From positions 25,630-89,629 of the forward strand of contig NZ_NIBU01000011.1 in assembly GCF_002632485.1 (NCBI RefSeq): DNA of 64,000 nucleotides, written 5' to 3'. This stretch comes from Xenorhabdus innexi. GTDB lineage: Bacteria; Pseudomonadota; Gammaproteobacteria; Enterobacterales; Enterobacteriaceae. Both the position numbers and the translations under genes were made by a program. Shown here piece by piece: positions 1 to 10,066 of this stretch. The first letter of the stretch is position 1. Every line of letters starts with the position of its first letter. Under the pieces are notes generated by a model, which saw only the letters and a list, made by a program, of their open reading frames with translations, ran no database searches and was not told the origin of the DNA.

Positions 1-658
1 TACCCGGCGCACGCATACGCAGAATAGTCACGAAGAAGTTAACACCTGTCAGCAGGGTACCTACACCGGAGAGCTGAAGACTCCATATCCAGTAATCAAC
101 ACCTACTCCCGGGTTGTATTCCAGACCGGACAGAGGCGGGTAAGCCAGCCAGCCAGTTTGTGCGAATTCACCGACACCCAGAGAGATGTTGATCAGAGCA
201 ACACCCACAACGAACAGCCAGAAGCTCAGGGAGTTCAGGAATGGGAATGCGACATCACGTGCCCCGATTTGCAGAGGAACCACGATATTCATCAGACCAA
301 CAACGAAAGGCATCGCCATGAAGAAAATCATGATAACGCCATGCGCGGTAAAGATTTGGTCATAATGGTGCGGGGGCAGGAAACCAGCTTCACCAGCGGA
401 AGCCAGGGCTTGCTGTCCACGCATCATGATGGCGTCAGCAAAACCACGCAACATCATTACCATGGCAACGATGATATACATGACACCGATTTTTTTGTGG
501 TCAACGCTTGTCAACCACTCGGACCAGAGCCATTTCCATTTGCCGAAATAAGTGATGGAACCAACTACTGCCAGTCCCCCGAGAAGGATCGCCAATAAAG
601 TAACCACAATAATGGGTTCATGTAATGGGATCGCATCAAGTGTTAATTTTCCCCACAT
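1..658 (-). CDS. cyoB: Cytochrome bo3 ubiquinol oxidase subunit I (partial, 5' part)
   Basis: Heme-copper oxidase subunit that oxidises ubiquinol and reduces oxygen in the inner membrane while pumping protons. Only the first 219 codons are here; the gene runs off the left edge of the window. The frame opens with [16 protein letters not shown] and continues with [13 protein letters not shown], then GFLPPHHYD, the low-spin heme region [12 protein letters not shown], and ends in [10 protein letters not shown], colinear with E. coli CyoB. It starts 4 bases after the cyoA stop codon, so the two are co-transcribed and probably translationally coupled. No frameshift or stop is seen in the visible part. 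Confidence 0.95.
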   Translation of the reverse strand, partial: MWGKLTLDAIPLHEPIIVVTLLAILLGGLAVVGSITYFGKWKWLWSEWLTSVDHKKIGVMYIIVAMVMMLRGFADAIMMRGQQALASAGEAGFLPPHHYDQIFTAHGVIMIFFMAMPFVVGLMNIVVPLQIGARDVAFPFLNSLSFWLFVVGVALINISLGVGEFAQTGWLAYPPLSGLEYNPGVGVDYWIWSLQLSGVGTLLTGVNFFVTILRMRAPG

Positions 659-662
659 GTCG

Positions 663-1640
663 TTATTCCTCAACACCTGCATGAGCCGAGTGACTCATAT
701 TCATATTATGACCCGCAGCTTCACCATGTTCTGCTGTGTCATGGCCTGTTTTGCCGTGAGACATACCAAACATACCGCCATGACCCATATCACCCATAAA
801 CTTGGCGATAGTTTCCTGGAACAGCTTTGGTTTCACGCTTGAGAAGTATTCAACTGGGTTGTTCTGGCTCGGAGTTGCCAATGCATTGAATGCCTGCACT
901 GTGTCCAGAGTTTTCGGTGATGCCTTAACTTTCTGTACCCACTCTTCAAACCCTGCACTATCTTCAGTCGCAGTTGCGGTGAATTTCATGCCAGAGAAGC
1001 CATGTCCACTGTAACTAGCTGAGAAGCCGTCGTATTTACCCGCAGAGTTAGCAATTAAGTGCAGTTTTGTCTGCATACCTGCCATTGCATAAATCTGACC
1101 ACCTAACTGTGGAATGAAGAACGAGTTCATCACTGAGTCAGAGGTAATTTTGAAGTTAATTGGAACATCTTTAGGGAAGACAATTTCATTTACGGTTGCA
1201 ATACCCTGTTCCGGATAGATAAACAGCCATTTCCAGTCGAGAGAAATAACTTCAATCGTTACCGGTTTCACATCGCTGTCCAATGGCTTATAGGGATCGA
1301 GCTCGTGAGTCGTTTTCCATGTAAGCGTAGCCAGTACGATGATAATCAGGATAGGTACAGTCCAGACGACAAGCTCAACTTTATTTGAGTGTGCCCAGTT
1401 TGGACGATAGGTAGCAGATTTGTTGGCTTCCCGGTAACGTAAAGCAAAAACGATTGCCATTACGATAGCCGGGATAACAACGATCAGCATCAGGCCAAAC
1501 GCTGTCAGTATCAGCGTTTTTTGCTCAACGCCGATCGCCCCTTTGGGATTCATCAATACCATATCACAACCGCTTAGCATTAAAGTGGCTGCAAGTAGTG
1601 ACGATAACCCAATAGTTTTTTTGTATTTCATAAGTCTCAT
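663..1640 (-). CDS. cyoA: Cytochrome bo3 ubiquinol oxidase subunit II, lipoprotein
   Basis: Periplasm-facing subunit of the aerobic terminal oxidase; first gene of the cyo operon. 325 residues from the ATG at 1640; a start 21 bases upstream is in frame, but the MRLMKYKK start aligns with E. coli CyoA. A lipoprotein signal ends in the lipobox LSGC (Cys25). Two membrane segments follow ([17 protein letters not shown] and [16 protein letters not shown]), then a cupredoxin-like domain with [17 protein letters not shown] and [22 protein letters not shown]. As in other quinol oxidases, no CuA ligand set is evident. The C-terminus is rich in His and Met ([15 protein letters not shown] and beyond), a tail that varies between species and may bind metal. 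Confidence 0.96.
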   Translation of the reverse strand: MRLMKYKKTIGLSSLLAATLMLSGCDMVLMNPKGAIGVEQKTLILTAFGLMLIVVIPAIVMAIVFALRYREANKSATYRPNWAHSNKVELVVWTVPILIIIVLATLTWKTTHELDPYKPLDSDVKPVTIEVISLDWKWLFIYPEQGIATVNEIVFPKDVPINFKITSDSVMNSFFIPQLGGQIYAMAGMQTKLHLIANSAGKYDGFSASYSGHGFSGMKFTATATEDSAGFEEWVQKVKASPKTLDTVQAFNALATPSQNNPVEYFSSVKPKLFQETIAKFMGDMGHGGMFGMSHGKTGHDTAEHGEAAGHNMNMSHSAHAGVEE

Positions 1641-1990
1641 TAGAGCGACCCCAGATAACAAAAGCTTTATTGTCGTTTCATCAGTGCGGGCATTCTACGG
1701 TAAGGTTACCGGAGTGTAAACAATTGTAATAGAAGCAGGATGGCTTGTAGGCTTTTTATGCTAGAGGGATCACATGCAATATGATATTTAACAAAAAGTT
1801 AACTTCGGGCTGTTATTGTATCCAAAAAATCAAAATACGCAATATTTTTCATATAACCCTATATTTTAAAATATAAATTTTTATATAAAAAATACAGATA
1901 ACGTTTTAGAACAAACCGCATTTCAACAGATAAATAGTGGATTTTACTATTGGTGAACAGTTTTCAGCTGTTCACCAGTTAAACTAATTA
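1641..1990. other. Intergenic region upstream of cyoA
   Basis: About 350 AT-rich bases between cyoA and the OmpK-like gene. It holds the candidate cyo promoter and, at 1951-1977, an inverted repeat TGGTGAACAG / CTGTTCACCA just beyond the stop of the OmpK-like gene. That hairpin could terminate the upstream gene but has no T-run. No convincing ORF is seen in either strand. Confidence 0.6.
1692..1720 (-). promoter_or_regulatory. Candidate sigma-70 promoter of cyoABCDE
   Basis: Read on the minus strand, TTTACA (1715-1720) and TAGAAT (1692-1697) are separated by 17 bases, 52 bases before the cyoA start. The placement fits the operon promoter. ArcA, FNR or Fur control is expected from E. coli, but I did not identify those sites. 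Confidence 0.45.
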
Positions 1991-2752
1991 TCAGAAGTTA
2001 TATTTTACACTGTAAACAATACCATCCTGAAGGAAATCTTCCCCTAATTTATTGTCAGCATAACGGTATTGAACTCCGGCTGTAAAAGAAGGATGAGGAT
2101 TCCACCATAATCCCACTGCGCCGTTGACTCCGTCGCGGCCACCATTTCCGTAACGCTGATTGCGGTTTAGTTCGATTTCATTCCAGTTTGTGACGCTGAA
2201 TTTCTGTTCCCACAGGTTAAAATCGTATCCGGCAACCCAGCCTGCGACATAACCGTTATTTCCTGAGTAGAAATTTTGGTCAACATAATGTAGAGCAACG
2301 AATGGTTTGAACCACACACCTGCGAAAGTTGTGTTATAGCCTAATCCATACAGTGTGTTTACTTCATGGAAGTTACCGCCATTTCCCGGAAGTGAATAGG
2401 TTCCATAAACATGTCCATAAAGATTGAAACCTGTTTCTCCCAGATAAAAACGGCCGGTTGTTTTGAAAGCGTAGCGTCGGTTATCACCCGCTTGCGCAGA
2501 CTTGCTGTTAAATGGGTTTTCTACATCAAAGAAGCCATAAAGTTCCCCCCAGCTGAAACCTGCTCCACCTTCTAGTTCTAGATAAGCAAAGTCATCTTTG
2601 TGAGTGGTGTGTCCCGTTTTGTGTGTTGTGTGTTTGCTCCAGTCAAGGTAGTTCATGCTGACATTGGCAAATCCCCACTGGTATTCCGCGCTGGCTGAAG
2701 CAGAAACCAAGGCGGCAGCAACTGCGGTGAGTGTCAAAATATGTCTTTTCAT
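1991..2752 (-). CDS. Tsx/OmpK-family nucleoside-type outer membrane channel
   Basis: 253-residue outer membrane beta-barrel of the nucleoside-specific channel-forming (Tsx/OmpK) family. A Sec signal peptide (MKRHILTLTAVAAALVSASASA) is followed by YQWGFANVSMNYLDW, then DDFAYLELEGGAGFSWGELYGFFDVENP, a signature shared with Vibrio OmpK. The protein ends in YSVKYNF; a terminal aromatic residue is the usual signal for insertion by the Bam machinery. AAGGGAA lies just before the ATG. Tsx itself sits elsewhere in E. coli, so this is a locus difference from the E. coli order. Substrate is not deducible: nucleosides are known for Tsx, while OmpK is known as a phage receptor. Single-gene unit. Confidence 0.85.
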   Translation of the reverse strand: MKRHILTLTAVAAALVSASASAEYQWGFANVSMNYLDWSKHTTHKTGHTTHKDDFAYLELEGGAGFSWGELYGFFDVENPFNSKSAQAGDNRRYAFKTTGRFYLGETGFNLYGHVYGTYSLPGNGGNFHEVNTLYGLGYNTTFAGVWFKPFVALHYVDQNFYSGNNGYVAGWVAGYDFNLWEQKFSVTNWNEIELNRNQRYGNGGRDGVNGAVGLWWNPHPSFTAGVQYRYADNKLGEDFLQDGIVYSVKYNF

Positions 2753-2940
2753 AAATTCCCTTTATATGGTTTTTAGATAAATAAAAATATTTTGGATAGT
2801 TCAAAACAAAATAAATGTGAAGGTGAGAATAATAATATTTGTTAGCGCAAATATAAATGTTTCCGCTCCAGAAAAGATGTTTTTTGGGTCACATAATTTT
2901 ATGTTTTTACTATTATTGTGAGAATAGTCACTAAATGAGA

Positions 2941-2976
2941 ACAACAAAAGACTGAACTTTGTCAGTCTTTTGTTGT
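2941..2976. terminator. Bidirectional terminator-like hairpin downstream of ampG
   Basis: A perfect 15-bp inverted repeat (ACAACAAAAGACTGA and its complement) with a 6-base loop. The A-rich and T-rich arms would give a U-tract on either strand. It lies 14 bases after the ampG stop. Confidence 0.8.
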
Positions 2977-2989
2977 AGTGGCAGGCATT

Positions 2990-4516
2990 TTAAGCAAGTT
3001 TGCTTTTCTTCAGAGCTATAAAGTCCAGAATACCTCCCAGTAGTAAGCCTATGACACCAATGGCGATACTCCAGGATAACATGGGGTATATAAAGTCACT
3101 TATGTTGTTAAAAAGCTGGATATATTTTGGAGATATGGAAAGTACTAAAGTGACAAAGTGAGTAATTACAAATAGCAGGCTACTTATAATTAACCAAGCA
3201 ATAAAAATAAAAGCAGCGGATGTCATGGTCAGGAAGGCCAGCCGGTAATAGCGACTGAATAATGTCCGGGGAATAAAACTATCCGTTTTTTGCGTATAAG
3301 CCAGAGTGCTACGACAAACAAGCAGGAGAGCCAGACCCGGAAATCCAATCACAACGGAAAATAAATAAAACATTGACCAGCCATGAGCTTCGGCAAACCA
3401 GCCTGCAACCGGGCCGACATACACTCGTCCTACCGCCGATAGTGCTGAAAGAAGAGCAAACTGTGTTGCCGAAAATGACTTATTACAAAGTGTCATGAGT
3501 AAGGCAACAAAAGCTGCTGTGCCCATTCCGCCGCAGATATTCTCCAGAAATATAGCGCCTCCCATGACATAAATATCTTTAGGGGTGACGGCAAGTATCC
3601 AGTAACCGAAATTTGAAATGGTTTGCAGGATACCGAAGATCATCAATGCACGGAACAGACTCCATTTCTGCATTAAGTAACCACCATATAGTGCTCCTAT
3701 AATGGTAGCTGCAAGCCCAAGAGTTTTATTTATCATACCGACTTCGGCCGGATTAAAACCAACTCCCCGGATAAGAAAAGGCGTGCTGAGGGAGAGGGCG
3801 AAAGCATCAGCCAATTTATACATAACAATTAGCAGAAGGATAAGCCAGGCGTTATTCCGACTGAAAAAATCAAATAATGGTTCTACCACAGCCTGATGTA
3901 ATGTTTTTGGCGGTGCAGTATCTATCCGGGGTTCTTTAGCTGTAAGAGTGGCATAGACACCAATCACCATCAGACCAGCCATGAGCCAGTACATGCTGTT
4001 CCAGCCAATATAAGTTGTCACCCATAGAGCAAGGCCGCCAGAAACCAGCATTGCCAGCCGATAACCCAATACAGAAATCGCAGCGCCGGTACCCCGCTCT
4101 TCCTGTTGAAGCAGATCAGTTTTATAGGCGTCGAAAATAATATCCTGAGAAGCAGAGAAGAAGGCAACAGCAACAGCTAATGCGGCTAACCACCATAAGT
4201 GTTGCGAGGGATTAAGAAATCCCATCCCTGCTATGCTGATGATCAGCAAAATCTGGGTAACGAGCATCCATCCGCGCCGCCGTCCCAGAAATGAAGGGGA
4301 ATAGCGATCCATGGCAGGTGCCCAGAGAAATTTAAAGACATAGGCCTGACCAACTAAAGTGAAAAAGCCGATAGTTTTGATATCAACATCTTCCACAGTC
4401 ATCCATGCCTGTAGTGTTCCTGCTGTAAGGGCAAGCGGCAGACCGGATGCAAAGCCGAGTAAAAGAAGAATACGGTAGTTACGTATTGCTGATAAGTTAA
4501 CAGCATTATTTGCCAT
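2990..4516 (-). CDS. ampG: Muropeptide MFS transporter AmpG
   Basis: Inner-membrane permease importing GlcNAc-anhydroMurNAc peptides for cell-wall recycling; the imported products are the inducing signal for AmpC-type beta-lactamases where ampR is present. 508 residues, many hydrophobic helices. Family motifs: LLLLGFASGLPLALTAGTLQ, TIGFFTLVGQAYVFKFLWAP, DRYSPSFLGRRRGW, SASQDIIFDAYKTDLL and GRVYVGPVAGWFAEAHGWS. Start chosen at 4516 because a strong GGAGGGG lies 4 to 5 bases upstream and the family N-terminus begins there; a longer frame starting at 4564 lacks such a site. It follows yajG on the same strand with an 80-base gap, the same pair as in E. coli. Confidence 0.95.
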   Translation of the reverse strand: MANNAVNLSAIRNYRILLLLGFASGLPLALTAGTLQAWMTVEDVDIKTIGFFTLVGQAYVFKFLWAPAMDRYSPSFLGRRRGWMLVTQILLIISIAGMGFLNPSQHLWWLAALAVAVAFFSASQDIIFDAYKTDLLQQEERGTGAAISVLGYRLAMLVSGGLALWVTTYIGWNSMYWLMAGLMVIGVYATLTAKEPRIDTAPPKTLHQAVVEPLFDFFSRNNAWLILLLIVMYKLADAFALSLSTPFLIRGVGFNPAEVGMINKTLGLAATIIGALYGGYLMQKWSLFRALMIFGILQTISNFGYWILAVTPKDIYVMGGAIFLENICGGMGTAAFVALLMTLCNKSFSATQFALLSALSAVGRVYVGPVAGWFAEAHGWSMFYLFSVVIGFPGLALLLVCRSTLAYTQKTDSFIPRTLFSRYYRLAFLTMTSAAFIFIAWLIISSLLFVITHFVTLVLSISPKYIQLFNNISDFIYPMLSWSIAIGVIGLLLGGILDFIALKKSKLA

Positions 4517-4596
4517 AAGCCCCTCCAATACTTTCTGCCTATAATCTACGGGAAACCACTTCAATAGAATCGGGCAGAAAGTATATTCATATTCTG

Positions 4597-5184
4597 TTAG
4601 TGAACGTTTTGTTTGATGAAGGTGCTGATTGACGAATCTTGGGCCATATCTGCAATGACATCAGATAGTACAGTATTAACAGCGTCAGCAATTTTCGCGT
4701 TAGTGGCACTTAATGGCGCCTGAACATTATAACTCGTGCGGTAGTTCTTGATTTGCTTACTGCCATCCTGCGCATAAACAATCACTGAAATTTCTGCTTT
4801 TGCTGAAATATCGTGGCGTAGACTTCCTTCTTTAACAGTGGCATAAAGCTGATTAATAACAACTTGCAAATTGGCATTAGATGGAGAGCCAATCATATAA
4901 CCACGAGCGACCATTTGCTTTTCTAGTGCTTCTTGCAGTAAAAAGCGTAAATCGCGTGAAGGCAGTAACGTGACTAATTTTGCATCCCGGTTTATTTGAG
5001 CCAGGGCTTGAGATTGCCGCTTATCGACCCCACTAATAGTGATTGTGATTGCTTTCATCGTTGGGTCTGCCGATGGCAGTGCAATTTTAGGCTGAATAGC
5101 GAGTGTATTGCTGGAATCTGCACAACCAGCCAGGTTGGCTAAAAAGAGAAGTGCAGCAAGTGGAATAAGTATTTTCTTTAGCAT
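4597..5184 (-). CDS. yajG: YajG family lipoprotein
   Basis: Predicted 195-residue lipoprotein, paired with ampG. The signal MLKKILIPLAALLFL ends in LAGC (Cys21). The body aligns with E. coli YajG, including VTLLPSRDLRFLLQEALEKQM, ARGYMIGSP, YRTSYNV and MAQDSSISTFIKQN. A longer frame begins 69 bases upstream, but its extra residues have no counterpart in the family and would bury the signal peptide, so 5184 is used. The molecular function is unknown. It is divergent from bolA across about 245 bases. Confidence 0.9.
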   Translation of the reverse strand: MLKKILIPLAALLFLANLAGCADSSNTLAIQPKIALPSADPTMKAITITISGVDKRQSQALAQINRDAKLVTLLPSRDLRFLLQEALEKQMVARGYMIGSPSNANLQVVINQLYATVKEGSLRHDISAKAEISVIVYAQDGSKQIKNYRTSYNVQAPLSATNAKIADAVNTVLSDVIADMAQDSSISTFIKQNVH

Positions 5185-5428
5185 GTAAATGGTCTCATTC
5201 TGGATATGGATACCCGACATAGTAATACAGATAGTACAAACCGTTGCAATCATAACACTGCCATAGGTAGTGGCATATCCCTAATGCTTACTAATTGAAA
5301 CATATAGGGAAATGAATAAAATGCATTTGGTTTAAGATATTTAGATGTTCGAATACTATAAATCACAGAAAATAAACTAAAATCAATACATGGTTTATTA
5401 ATAACCTTTGGTGATTAAGGAGAATGAG

Positions 5429-5743
5429 ATGGTTCGTCAGGAAATAGAAACGAAGTTACGGGCGGCATTTAAGCCTTCTCATCTGGAAGTTATTGATGAA
5501 AGCTATCGTCATAATGTACCAGCAGGTTCTGAAAGCCATTTTAAAATCATTGTCATCAGCAATGAATTTATTGATCAGAGGATGCTTAACCGACATCGCT
5601 CAGTATACAGTGTTCTGGTTAATGAGATGGCGGGAGGCGTTCATGCACTGGCACTCCATACTTATACCGAAAAAGAGTGGACGGAATTGGAAGATACTGT
5701 TCTGGGTTCGCCTGCATGTCGGGGAGGAACAACCACAGTTTGA
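5429..5743 (+). CDS. bolA: BolA family transcriptional regulator / iron-sulfur trafficking protein
   Basis: 104-residue BolA protein linked in E. coli to stress morphology, biofilm and, with monothiol glutaredoxin, Fe-S handling. Motifs: [18 protein letters not shown], the [11 protein letters not shown] helix with the conserved histidine, and [16 protein letters not shown]. Start at the ATG 5429, preceded by AAGGAGA with 5-base spacing; a TTG-initiated frame 21 bases upstream is unlikely. A typical intrinsic terminator follows, so it is probably monocistronic. In E. coli a growth-phase promoter drives it; I did not resolve one here. Confidence 0.95.
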   Translation: MVRQEIETKLRAAFKPSHLEVIDESYRHNVPAGSESHFKIIVISNEFIDQRMLNRHRSVYSVLVNEMAGGVHALALHTYTEKEWTELEDTVLGSPACRGGTTTV

Positions 5744-5803
5744 TAATTGTCGCAGAATAGTGCCGCGACTTAATTTTTAATTAATTGGCTTTTCACGTTA
5801 AAC

Positions 5804-5828
5804 TACAGCCTTCGGGCTGTATTTTTGT
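5804..5828 (+). terminator. Intrinsic terminator of bolA
   Basis: TACAGCC-TTCG-GGCTGTA stem with a UUCG tetraloop followed by a T-rich run (TTTTTGTTT). Confidence 0.9.
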
Positions 5829-5829
5829 T

Positions 5830-5950
5830 TATACCCGTTTTTTAAAGTGATAGCGTTGCTGGTTACGCATGTCCCTCAACCACATAATTATTTATGTGTT
5901 ATGAGGAAACTCTTTTGCCATTGCGCTTTATCTTGGAGTTTATGGGTATA
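5830..5950. repeat. Diverged copy of the palindromic intergenic repeat
   Basis: Bounded by perfect TATACCC ... GGGTATA ends and centred on a palindrome reading CACATAATTATTTATGTG. The same plan (TATACxC ends, central CACATAG/CTATGTG stem, about 120-126 bp) is seen in the copy at 41867. Internal sequence is much decayed. A 79-codon frame lying across it is not a gene. Confidence 0.6.
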
Positions 5951-6235
5951 TTCATATTGAATAACCAATTATACGATGTGGTTATTGAGCAATGCTTATC
6001 ACATAAGTCAACGAATATTGCACGCTTTTGCTGGCAATTCTCGACTCATCCTGTCTGCATCGCTATAATGCTGCGTCTAAATTTTTACAATAGTTTCGGG
6101 GCGCTTCTGATCACAGGGATTCTCGGTTTTTAAATGCGACCACCCCGGTTCTTGAAGAGTGCTGCAATTTGCCCGTATCGGGCGCTGTAGTATTCTGAAG
6201 TTGACCGAGCACTATGATTTTTTTGAGGTAACAAG

Positions 6236-7540
6236 ATGCAAGTTTCTGTTGAAACAACTCAAGGCCTAGGGCGTCGTGTGTCAATCACCGTTCCTGCTGC
6301 CGACATTGAAAAAGCAGTTAACAGTGAGCTGGTTAATGTAGCGAAAAAAGTACGTATTGACGGTTTCCGTAAAGGCAAAGTGCCTATGAACATCGTTAAG
6401 CAGCGTTATGGCGCCTCTGTCCTGCAGGACGTACTGGGTGATCTGATGCAGCGTAACTTCATCAATGCAATCATTGAGAATAAAATTAATCCAGCCGGTG
6501 CACCAAGCTACAAACCAGAACAGTTTAAAGATGGTGAAGACTTCGTTTACGCAGTTGAATTCGAAGTTTATCCAGAAATCGAACTGAAAGGTCTGGAAGA
6601 AATTGAAATTGAAAAACCAGTTGTTGAAGTGAAAGATGCAGACGTTGACACAATGCTGGAAACTCTGCGTAAACAGCAGGCTGACTGGAAAGAAACTGAA
6701 GCAGCAGCAGCTACAGAAGATCGCGTAACTGTAGATTTTAATGGTTCTGTTGATGGTGAAGAATTTGAAGGTGGTAAAGCAACTGACTTCGTTCTGGCAA
6801 TGGGCCAAGGCCGCATGATCCCAGGTTTCGAAGAAGGTGTTGTTGGTCACAAAGCGGGTGACGAATTTACTATCGATGTAACTTTCCCTGAAGACTATCA
6901 TGCTGAAAACCTGAAAGGTAAAGCGGCGAAATTCGCAATTAACCTGAAGAAAGTTGAACAGCGTGAACTGCCAGAACTGACTGAAGAGTTCATCAAGCGT
7001 TTTGGTATTGCTGAAGCGACTGTTGACGGCCTGCGTGCAGAAGTTCGCAAAAATATGGAACGTGAACTGAAAAATGCAGTGCGTAACCGCATTAAAACTC
7101 AGGTTCTGGATGGTCTGGTTAATGCTAACGAAATTGATGTTCCGGCTGCGGCTATTGATGGCGAAGTTGATGTACTGCGTCGTCAGGCGGCACAGCGTTT
7201 CGGTGGCAATGAAGCGCAGGCTCTCGAACTACCTCGTGAACTGTTCGAAGAGCAGGCAAAACGCCGTGTTGTTGTTGGTCTGCTGTTAGGTGAAGTTATC
7301 AGCAGCAATGAGCTGAAAGTTGATGATGAGCGTGTCAACGCGCTGATCGAAGAAATGGCTTCTGCATATGAAGATCCAAAAGAAGTCGTTGAATACTACA
7401 GCAAAAACCAAGAGATGATGAACAACATCCGCAACGTTGCTCTGGAAGAGCAAGCTGTTGAATTTGTTCTGAGCAAAGCAAAAGTTTCTGAAAAAGAGAC
7501 AGGCTTTAATGATCTGATGAATCAGAACCAAATGGCATAA
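6236..7540 (+). CDS. tig: Trigger factor, ribosome-bound chaperone / peptidyl-prolyl isomerase
   Basis: 434-residue chaperone that meets nascent chains at the ribosome exit tunnel. The N-terminal ribosome-binding domain carries the signature GFRKGKVP (residues 43-50) that docks on L23. A FKBP-type PPIase domain follows ([38 protein letters not shown]), then the long helical C-terminal arms. Length matches E. coli (432). GAGGTAA precedes the ATG. First gene of the conserved tig-clpP-clpX-lon chaperone/protease block; a strong terminator separates it from clpP. Confidence 0.98.
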   Translation: MQVSVETTQGLGRRVSITVPAADIEKAVNSELVNVAKKVRIDGFRKGKVPMNIVKQRYGASVLQDVLGDLMQRNFINAIIENKINPAGAPSYKPEQFKDGEDFVYAVEFEVYPEIELKGLEEIEIEKPVVEVKDADVDTMLETLRKQQADWKETEAAAATEDRVTVDFNGSVDGEEFEGGKATDFVLAMGQGRMIPGFEEGVVGHKAGDEFTIDVTFPEDYHAENLKGKAAKFAINLKKVEQRELPELTEEFIKRFGIAEATVDGLRAEVRKNMERELKNAVRNRIKTQVLDGLVNANEIDVPAAAIDGEVDVLRRQAAQRFGGNEAQALELPRELFEEQAKRRVVVGLLLGEVISSNELKVDDERVNALIEEMASAYEDPKEVVEYYSKNQEMMNNIRNVALEEQAVEFVLSKAKVSEKETGFNDLMNQNQMA

Positions 7541-7590
7541 GTTTCATTTATTGATTACCTGAGATGATAAATTCTTCTCTCAGTAATGTG

Positions 7591-7622
7591 AACCCGCAAG
7601 CATTGCCTGCGGGTTTTTTTAT
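7591..7622 (+). terminator. Intrinsic terminator of tig
   Basis: AACCCGCA ... TGCGGGTT stem with a 9-base loop and a run of Ts. Confidence 0.92.
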
Positions 7623-7626
7623 TGTT

Positions 7627-7654
7627 CTTGAAAAAAACAGATTTAACCTCATAT
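7627..7654 (+). promoter_or_regulatory. Candidate sigma-32 (heat-shock) promoter of clpP
   Basis: CTTGAAA (7627-7633), 13 bases, then CCTCATAT (7647-7654), close to the sigma-32 consensus CTTGAAA-N13-17-CCCCATNT. clpP is a heat-shock gene in E. coli, and this lies about 145 bases before its start. Confidence 0.55.
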
Positions 7655-7798
7655 CCTTTCTTACTATTATGTAAAGGCTTACTACTTTTTATAGAGGGGA
7701 GCCCTCTGTTAGTTAACTTTGGATCATGGTCATCATCGCTTATCTCAAGTAGAATCAGTAATGAATGGCACCAGCGTGAGTTCTATTAGGAGACGGAA

Positions 7799-8422
7799 AT
7801 GTCATACAGTGGCAAGCAAGATCAATATGCACCTAACATGTCTTTGGTGCCGATGGTGGTTGAACAGACAGCACGTGGGGAACGTGCATTTGATATTTAT
7901 TCCCGCTTATTAAAAGATCGAATTATTTTTCTGACTGGTCAGGTTGAAGATCATATGGCGAACTTAATTGTCGCTCAAATGCTATTCCTGGAAGCAGAAA
8001 ACCCAGAAAAAGATATTCACTTATATATCAACTCACCGGGTGGGGTTATCACAGCTGGTATGTCTATTTATGACACAATGCAATTTATTAAACCGGATGT
8101 GAGTACGATTTGTATGGGGCAAGCCTGCTCAATGGGGGCTTTCCTGTTAACAGCTGGTGCAAAAGGGAAGCGTTTCTGTTTGCCAAATTCCAGAGTTATG
8201 ATCCATCAGCCATTGGGTGGGTTTCAGGGACAGGCAACAGATATTGAAATTCATGCGCAGGAAATACTCAAAGTTAAGGCACGTATGAATGAGTTGATGG
8301 CAAAACATACGGGGCAATCGCTTGAGAAGATAGTCGAAGATACAGAACGTGATCGTTTCCTGTCAGCTGGGGAAGCCGTAGAATACGGATTGGTTGATAG
8401 CATATTCACCCAGCGCAACTAA
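7799..8422 (+). CDS. clpP: ATP-dependent Clp protease proteolytic subunit
   Basis: Serine peptidase forming the double-heptamer barrel of ClpXP and ClpAP. 207 residues, same length as E. coli. The catalytic triad is visible: Ser111 in GQACSMGAF, His136 in [10 protein letters not shown], Asp185 in DTERDRF. The first 14 residues or so ([14 protein letters not shown]) match the self-cleaved propeptide. AGGAG precedes the ATG. The residue before the nucleophile is Cys rather than the Ala of E. coli, a mild change. clpX follows 144 bases downstream. Confidence 0.98.
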   Translation: MSYSGKQDQYAPNMSLVPMVVEQTARGERAFDIYSRLLKDRIIFLTGQVEDHMANLIVAQMLFLEAENPEKDIHLYINSPGGVITAGMSIYDTMQFIKPDVSTICMGQACSMGAFLLTAGAKGKRFCLPNSRVMIHQPLGGFQGQATDIEIHAQEILKVKARMNELMAKHTGQSLEKIVEDTERDRFLSAGEAVEYGLVDSIFTQRN

Positions 8423-8566
8423 TTTATTGATAATTAATTTATTACTCCAACACTATAATTTAAAGGTGAATTTTTGTACAATCACCTGCTTGGGCGGAGT
8501 AATAACAGCGTTTTTTCTGTTATGCCAGATAGACTGGGATAACAGCTCATAAAGTGAGGTTGACTG

Positions 8567-9838
8567 ATGACAGATAAGCGCAAAGACGGTTCAGGAAAGC
8601 TGCTGTATTGCTCTTTCTGCGGGAAAAGCCAACATGAAGTCCGGAAATTAATAGCTGGCCCGTCAGTGTATATCTGCGATGAATGTGTCGATTTATGTAA
8701 TGATATCATTCGCGAAGAAATTAAAGAGCTGGTACCACATCGTGAGCGCAGTACATTGCCTACTCCTCATGAAATTCGTCAACATCTGGATGATTATGTC
8801 ATCGGTCAGGAAATGGCGAAAAAAGTACTGGCGGTAGCCGTCTATAACCATTACAAGAGACTGCGTAATGGGGATACTAATAACGGCGTGGAATTAGGCA
8901 AAAGTAATATTCTGCTAATCGGGCCGACTGGTAGTGGTAAAACTTTACTGGCAGAAACACTTGCCCGCTATCTAGATGTGCCTTTTACCATGGCTGATGC
9001 TACGACCCTGACCGAAGCAGGTTACGTTGGGGAAGACGTAGAAAATATTATCCAAAAACTTTTGCAAAAATGTGACTACGATGTACAGAAAGCGCAGCGT
9101 GGCATCGTTTATATTGATGAAATAGATAAAATCTCCCGTAAATCTGATAATCCTTCGATAACGCGTGACGTGTCGGGTGAAGGTGTCCAACAGGCGCTTT
9201 TAAAACTGATTGAAGGCACAGTAGCTGCTGTTCCTCCTCAGGGGGGTCGCAAGCATCCACAGCAGGAGTTCCTTCAGGTTGATACATCTAAAATTCTGTT
9301 CATTTGTGGCGGGGCATTTGCCGGGTTGAGTAAAGTTGTCAGCCAGCGTTTGAATGTCAGCTCTGGAATAGGTTTTAGTGCTACAGTTAAAGGCGAATCA
9401 GAGAAAGCAACTGAAGGTGAATTGCTGTCTCAGGTTGAACCGGAAGATTTGATCAAATTCGGGCTGATCCCTGAATTTATTGGTCGTCTGCCTGTTGTGG
9501 CAACACTGGGTGAACTAAATGAAGACGCTTTAATCCAGATTCTGCAAGAGCCAAAAAACGCGTTGACAAAACAGTATCAGGCTTTATTTAATCTGGAAGG
9601 TGTTGAGCTGGAATTCAGAAAAGAAGCTCTGACAGCAATCGCTAAAAAAGCAATGGCGCGTAAGACAGGTGCTCGTGGTCTTCGCTCAATTGTGGAAGGT
9701 GTTTTATTGGATACAATGTACGATCTCCCATCAATGGAACATGTAGAGAAAGTTGTCGTTGATGAGACGGTTGTTGAAGATAAATCAGCACCATTATTGA
9801 TATACAGCAAACCGGATGCTCAAGTTTCTGGTGAGTGA
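8567..9838 (+). CDS. clpX: ATP-dependent Clp protease ATP-binding subunit ClpX
   Basis: AAA+ unfoldase that recognises and threads substrates such as ssrA-tagged proteins into ClpP. 423 residues. The N-terminal zinc-binding domain has Cys15, Cys18, Cys37 and Cys40 (CSFC ... CDEC). Walker A is GPTGSGKT (119-126) and Walker B is [10 protein letters not shown]. The pore loop GYVGED and sensor/arginine-finger region ([11 protein letters not shown]) are present, as is the IGF loop ([10 protein letters not shown]) that docks ClpP. A GTGAGG site precedes the ATG. It ends in a strong terminator. Confidence 0.98.
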   Translation: MTDKRKDGSGKLLYCSFCGKSQHEVRKLIAGPSVYICDECVDLCNDIIREEIKELVPHRERSTLPTPHEIRQHLDDYVIGQEMAKKVLAVAVYNHYKRLRNGDTNNGVELGKSNILLIGPTGSGKTLLAETLARYLDVPFTMADATTLTEAGYVGEDVENIIQKLLQKCDYDVQKAQRGIVYIDEIDKISRKSDNPSITRDVSGEGVQQALLKLIEGTVAAVPPQGGRKHPQQEFLQVDTSKILFICGGAFAGLSKVVSQRLNVSSGIGFSATVKGESEKATEGELLSQVEPEDLIKFGLIPEFIGRLPVVATLGELNEDALIQILQEPKNALTKQYQALFNLEGVELEFRKEALTAIAKKAMARKTGARGLRSIVEGVLLDTMYDLPSMEHVEKVVVDETVVEDKSAPLLIYSKPDAQVSGE

Positions 9839-9885
9839 TGAAAATAGGGTAAGAAGTACCGGCCATCAACTCGCATTGCGAAAAT

Positions 9886-9918
9886 AAAATGAGGGGTTCT
9901 CCCTCATTTTGCTTTTTG
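9886..9918 (+). terminator. Intrinsic terminator of clpPX
   Basis: AAAATGAGGG-GTTCT-CCCTCATTTT perfect 10-bp stem followed by GCTTTTTG. Confidence 0.9.
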
Positions 9919-9950
9919 CAGCTTTTTGTAGCTGTTTACAAATAAAGGCT

Positions 9951-9979
9951 ATTGAATGTCGGATTCCTGTCCCCATATA
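9951..9979 (+). promoter_or_regulatory. Sigma-32 promoter of lon
   Basis: ATTGAA (9951-9956), 14 bases, then CCCCATATA (9971-9979). The -10 element is a near-perfect sigma-32 match and the pair resembles the known E. coli lon heat-shock promoter. It lies about 90 bases upstream of lon. Confidence 0.75.
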
Positions 9980-10066
9980 TTTTATATTCTTTGAAGTGAA
10001 ACTCGTGAAAACCGTGTTTCACGAGATTCCTAAAAACTGGCGAAAGCTAAACGAAGAGAGAGCTCT

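Larger units (their letters stand above)
5744..6235. other. bolA-tig intergenic region
   Basis: Contains the bolA terminator, the diverged palindromic repeat (5830-5950) and the tig 5' region. Nothing else is recognisable; an open frame at 5894-6133 starts inside the repeat and lacks a ribosome binding site. Confidence 0.6.

Noticed and set aside
5894..6133. 79-codon ORF between bolA and tig
   Set aside because: Starts inside a diverged palindromic repeat, no ribosome binding site, no recognisable protein.
6281..6901. 206-codon antisense ORF in tig
   Set aside because: Phe/Asn-rich shadow of the tig reading frame; typical antisense artefact of codon bias.
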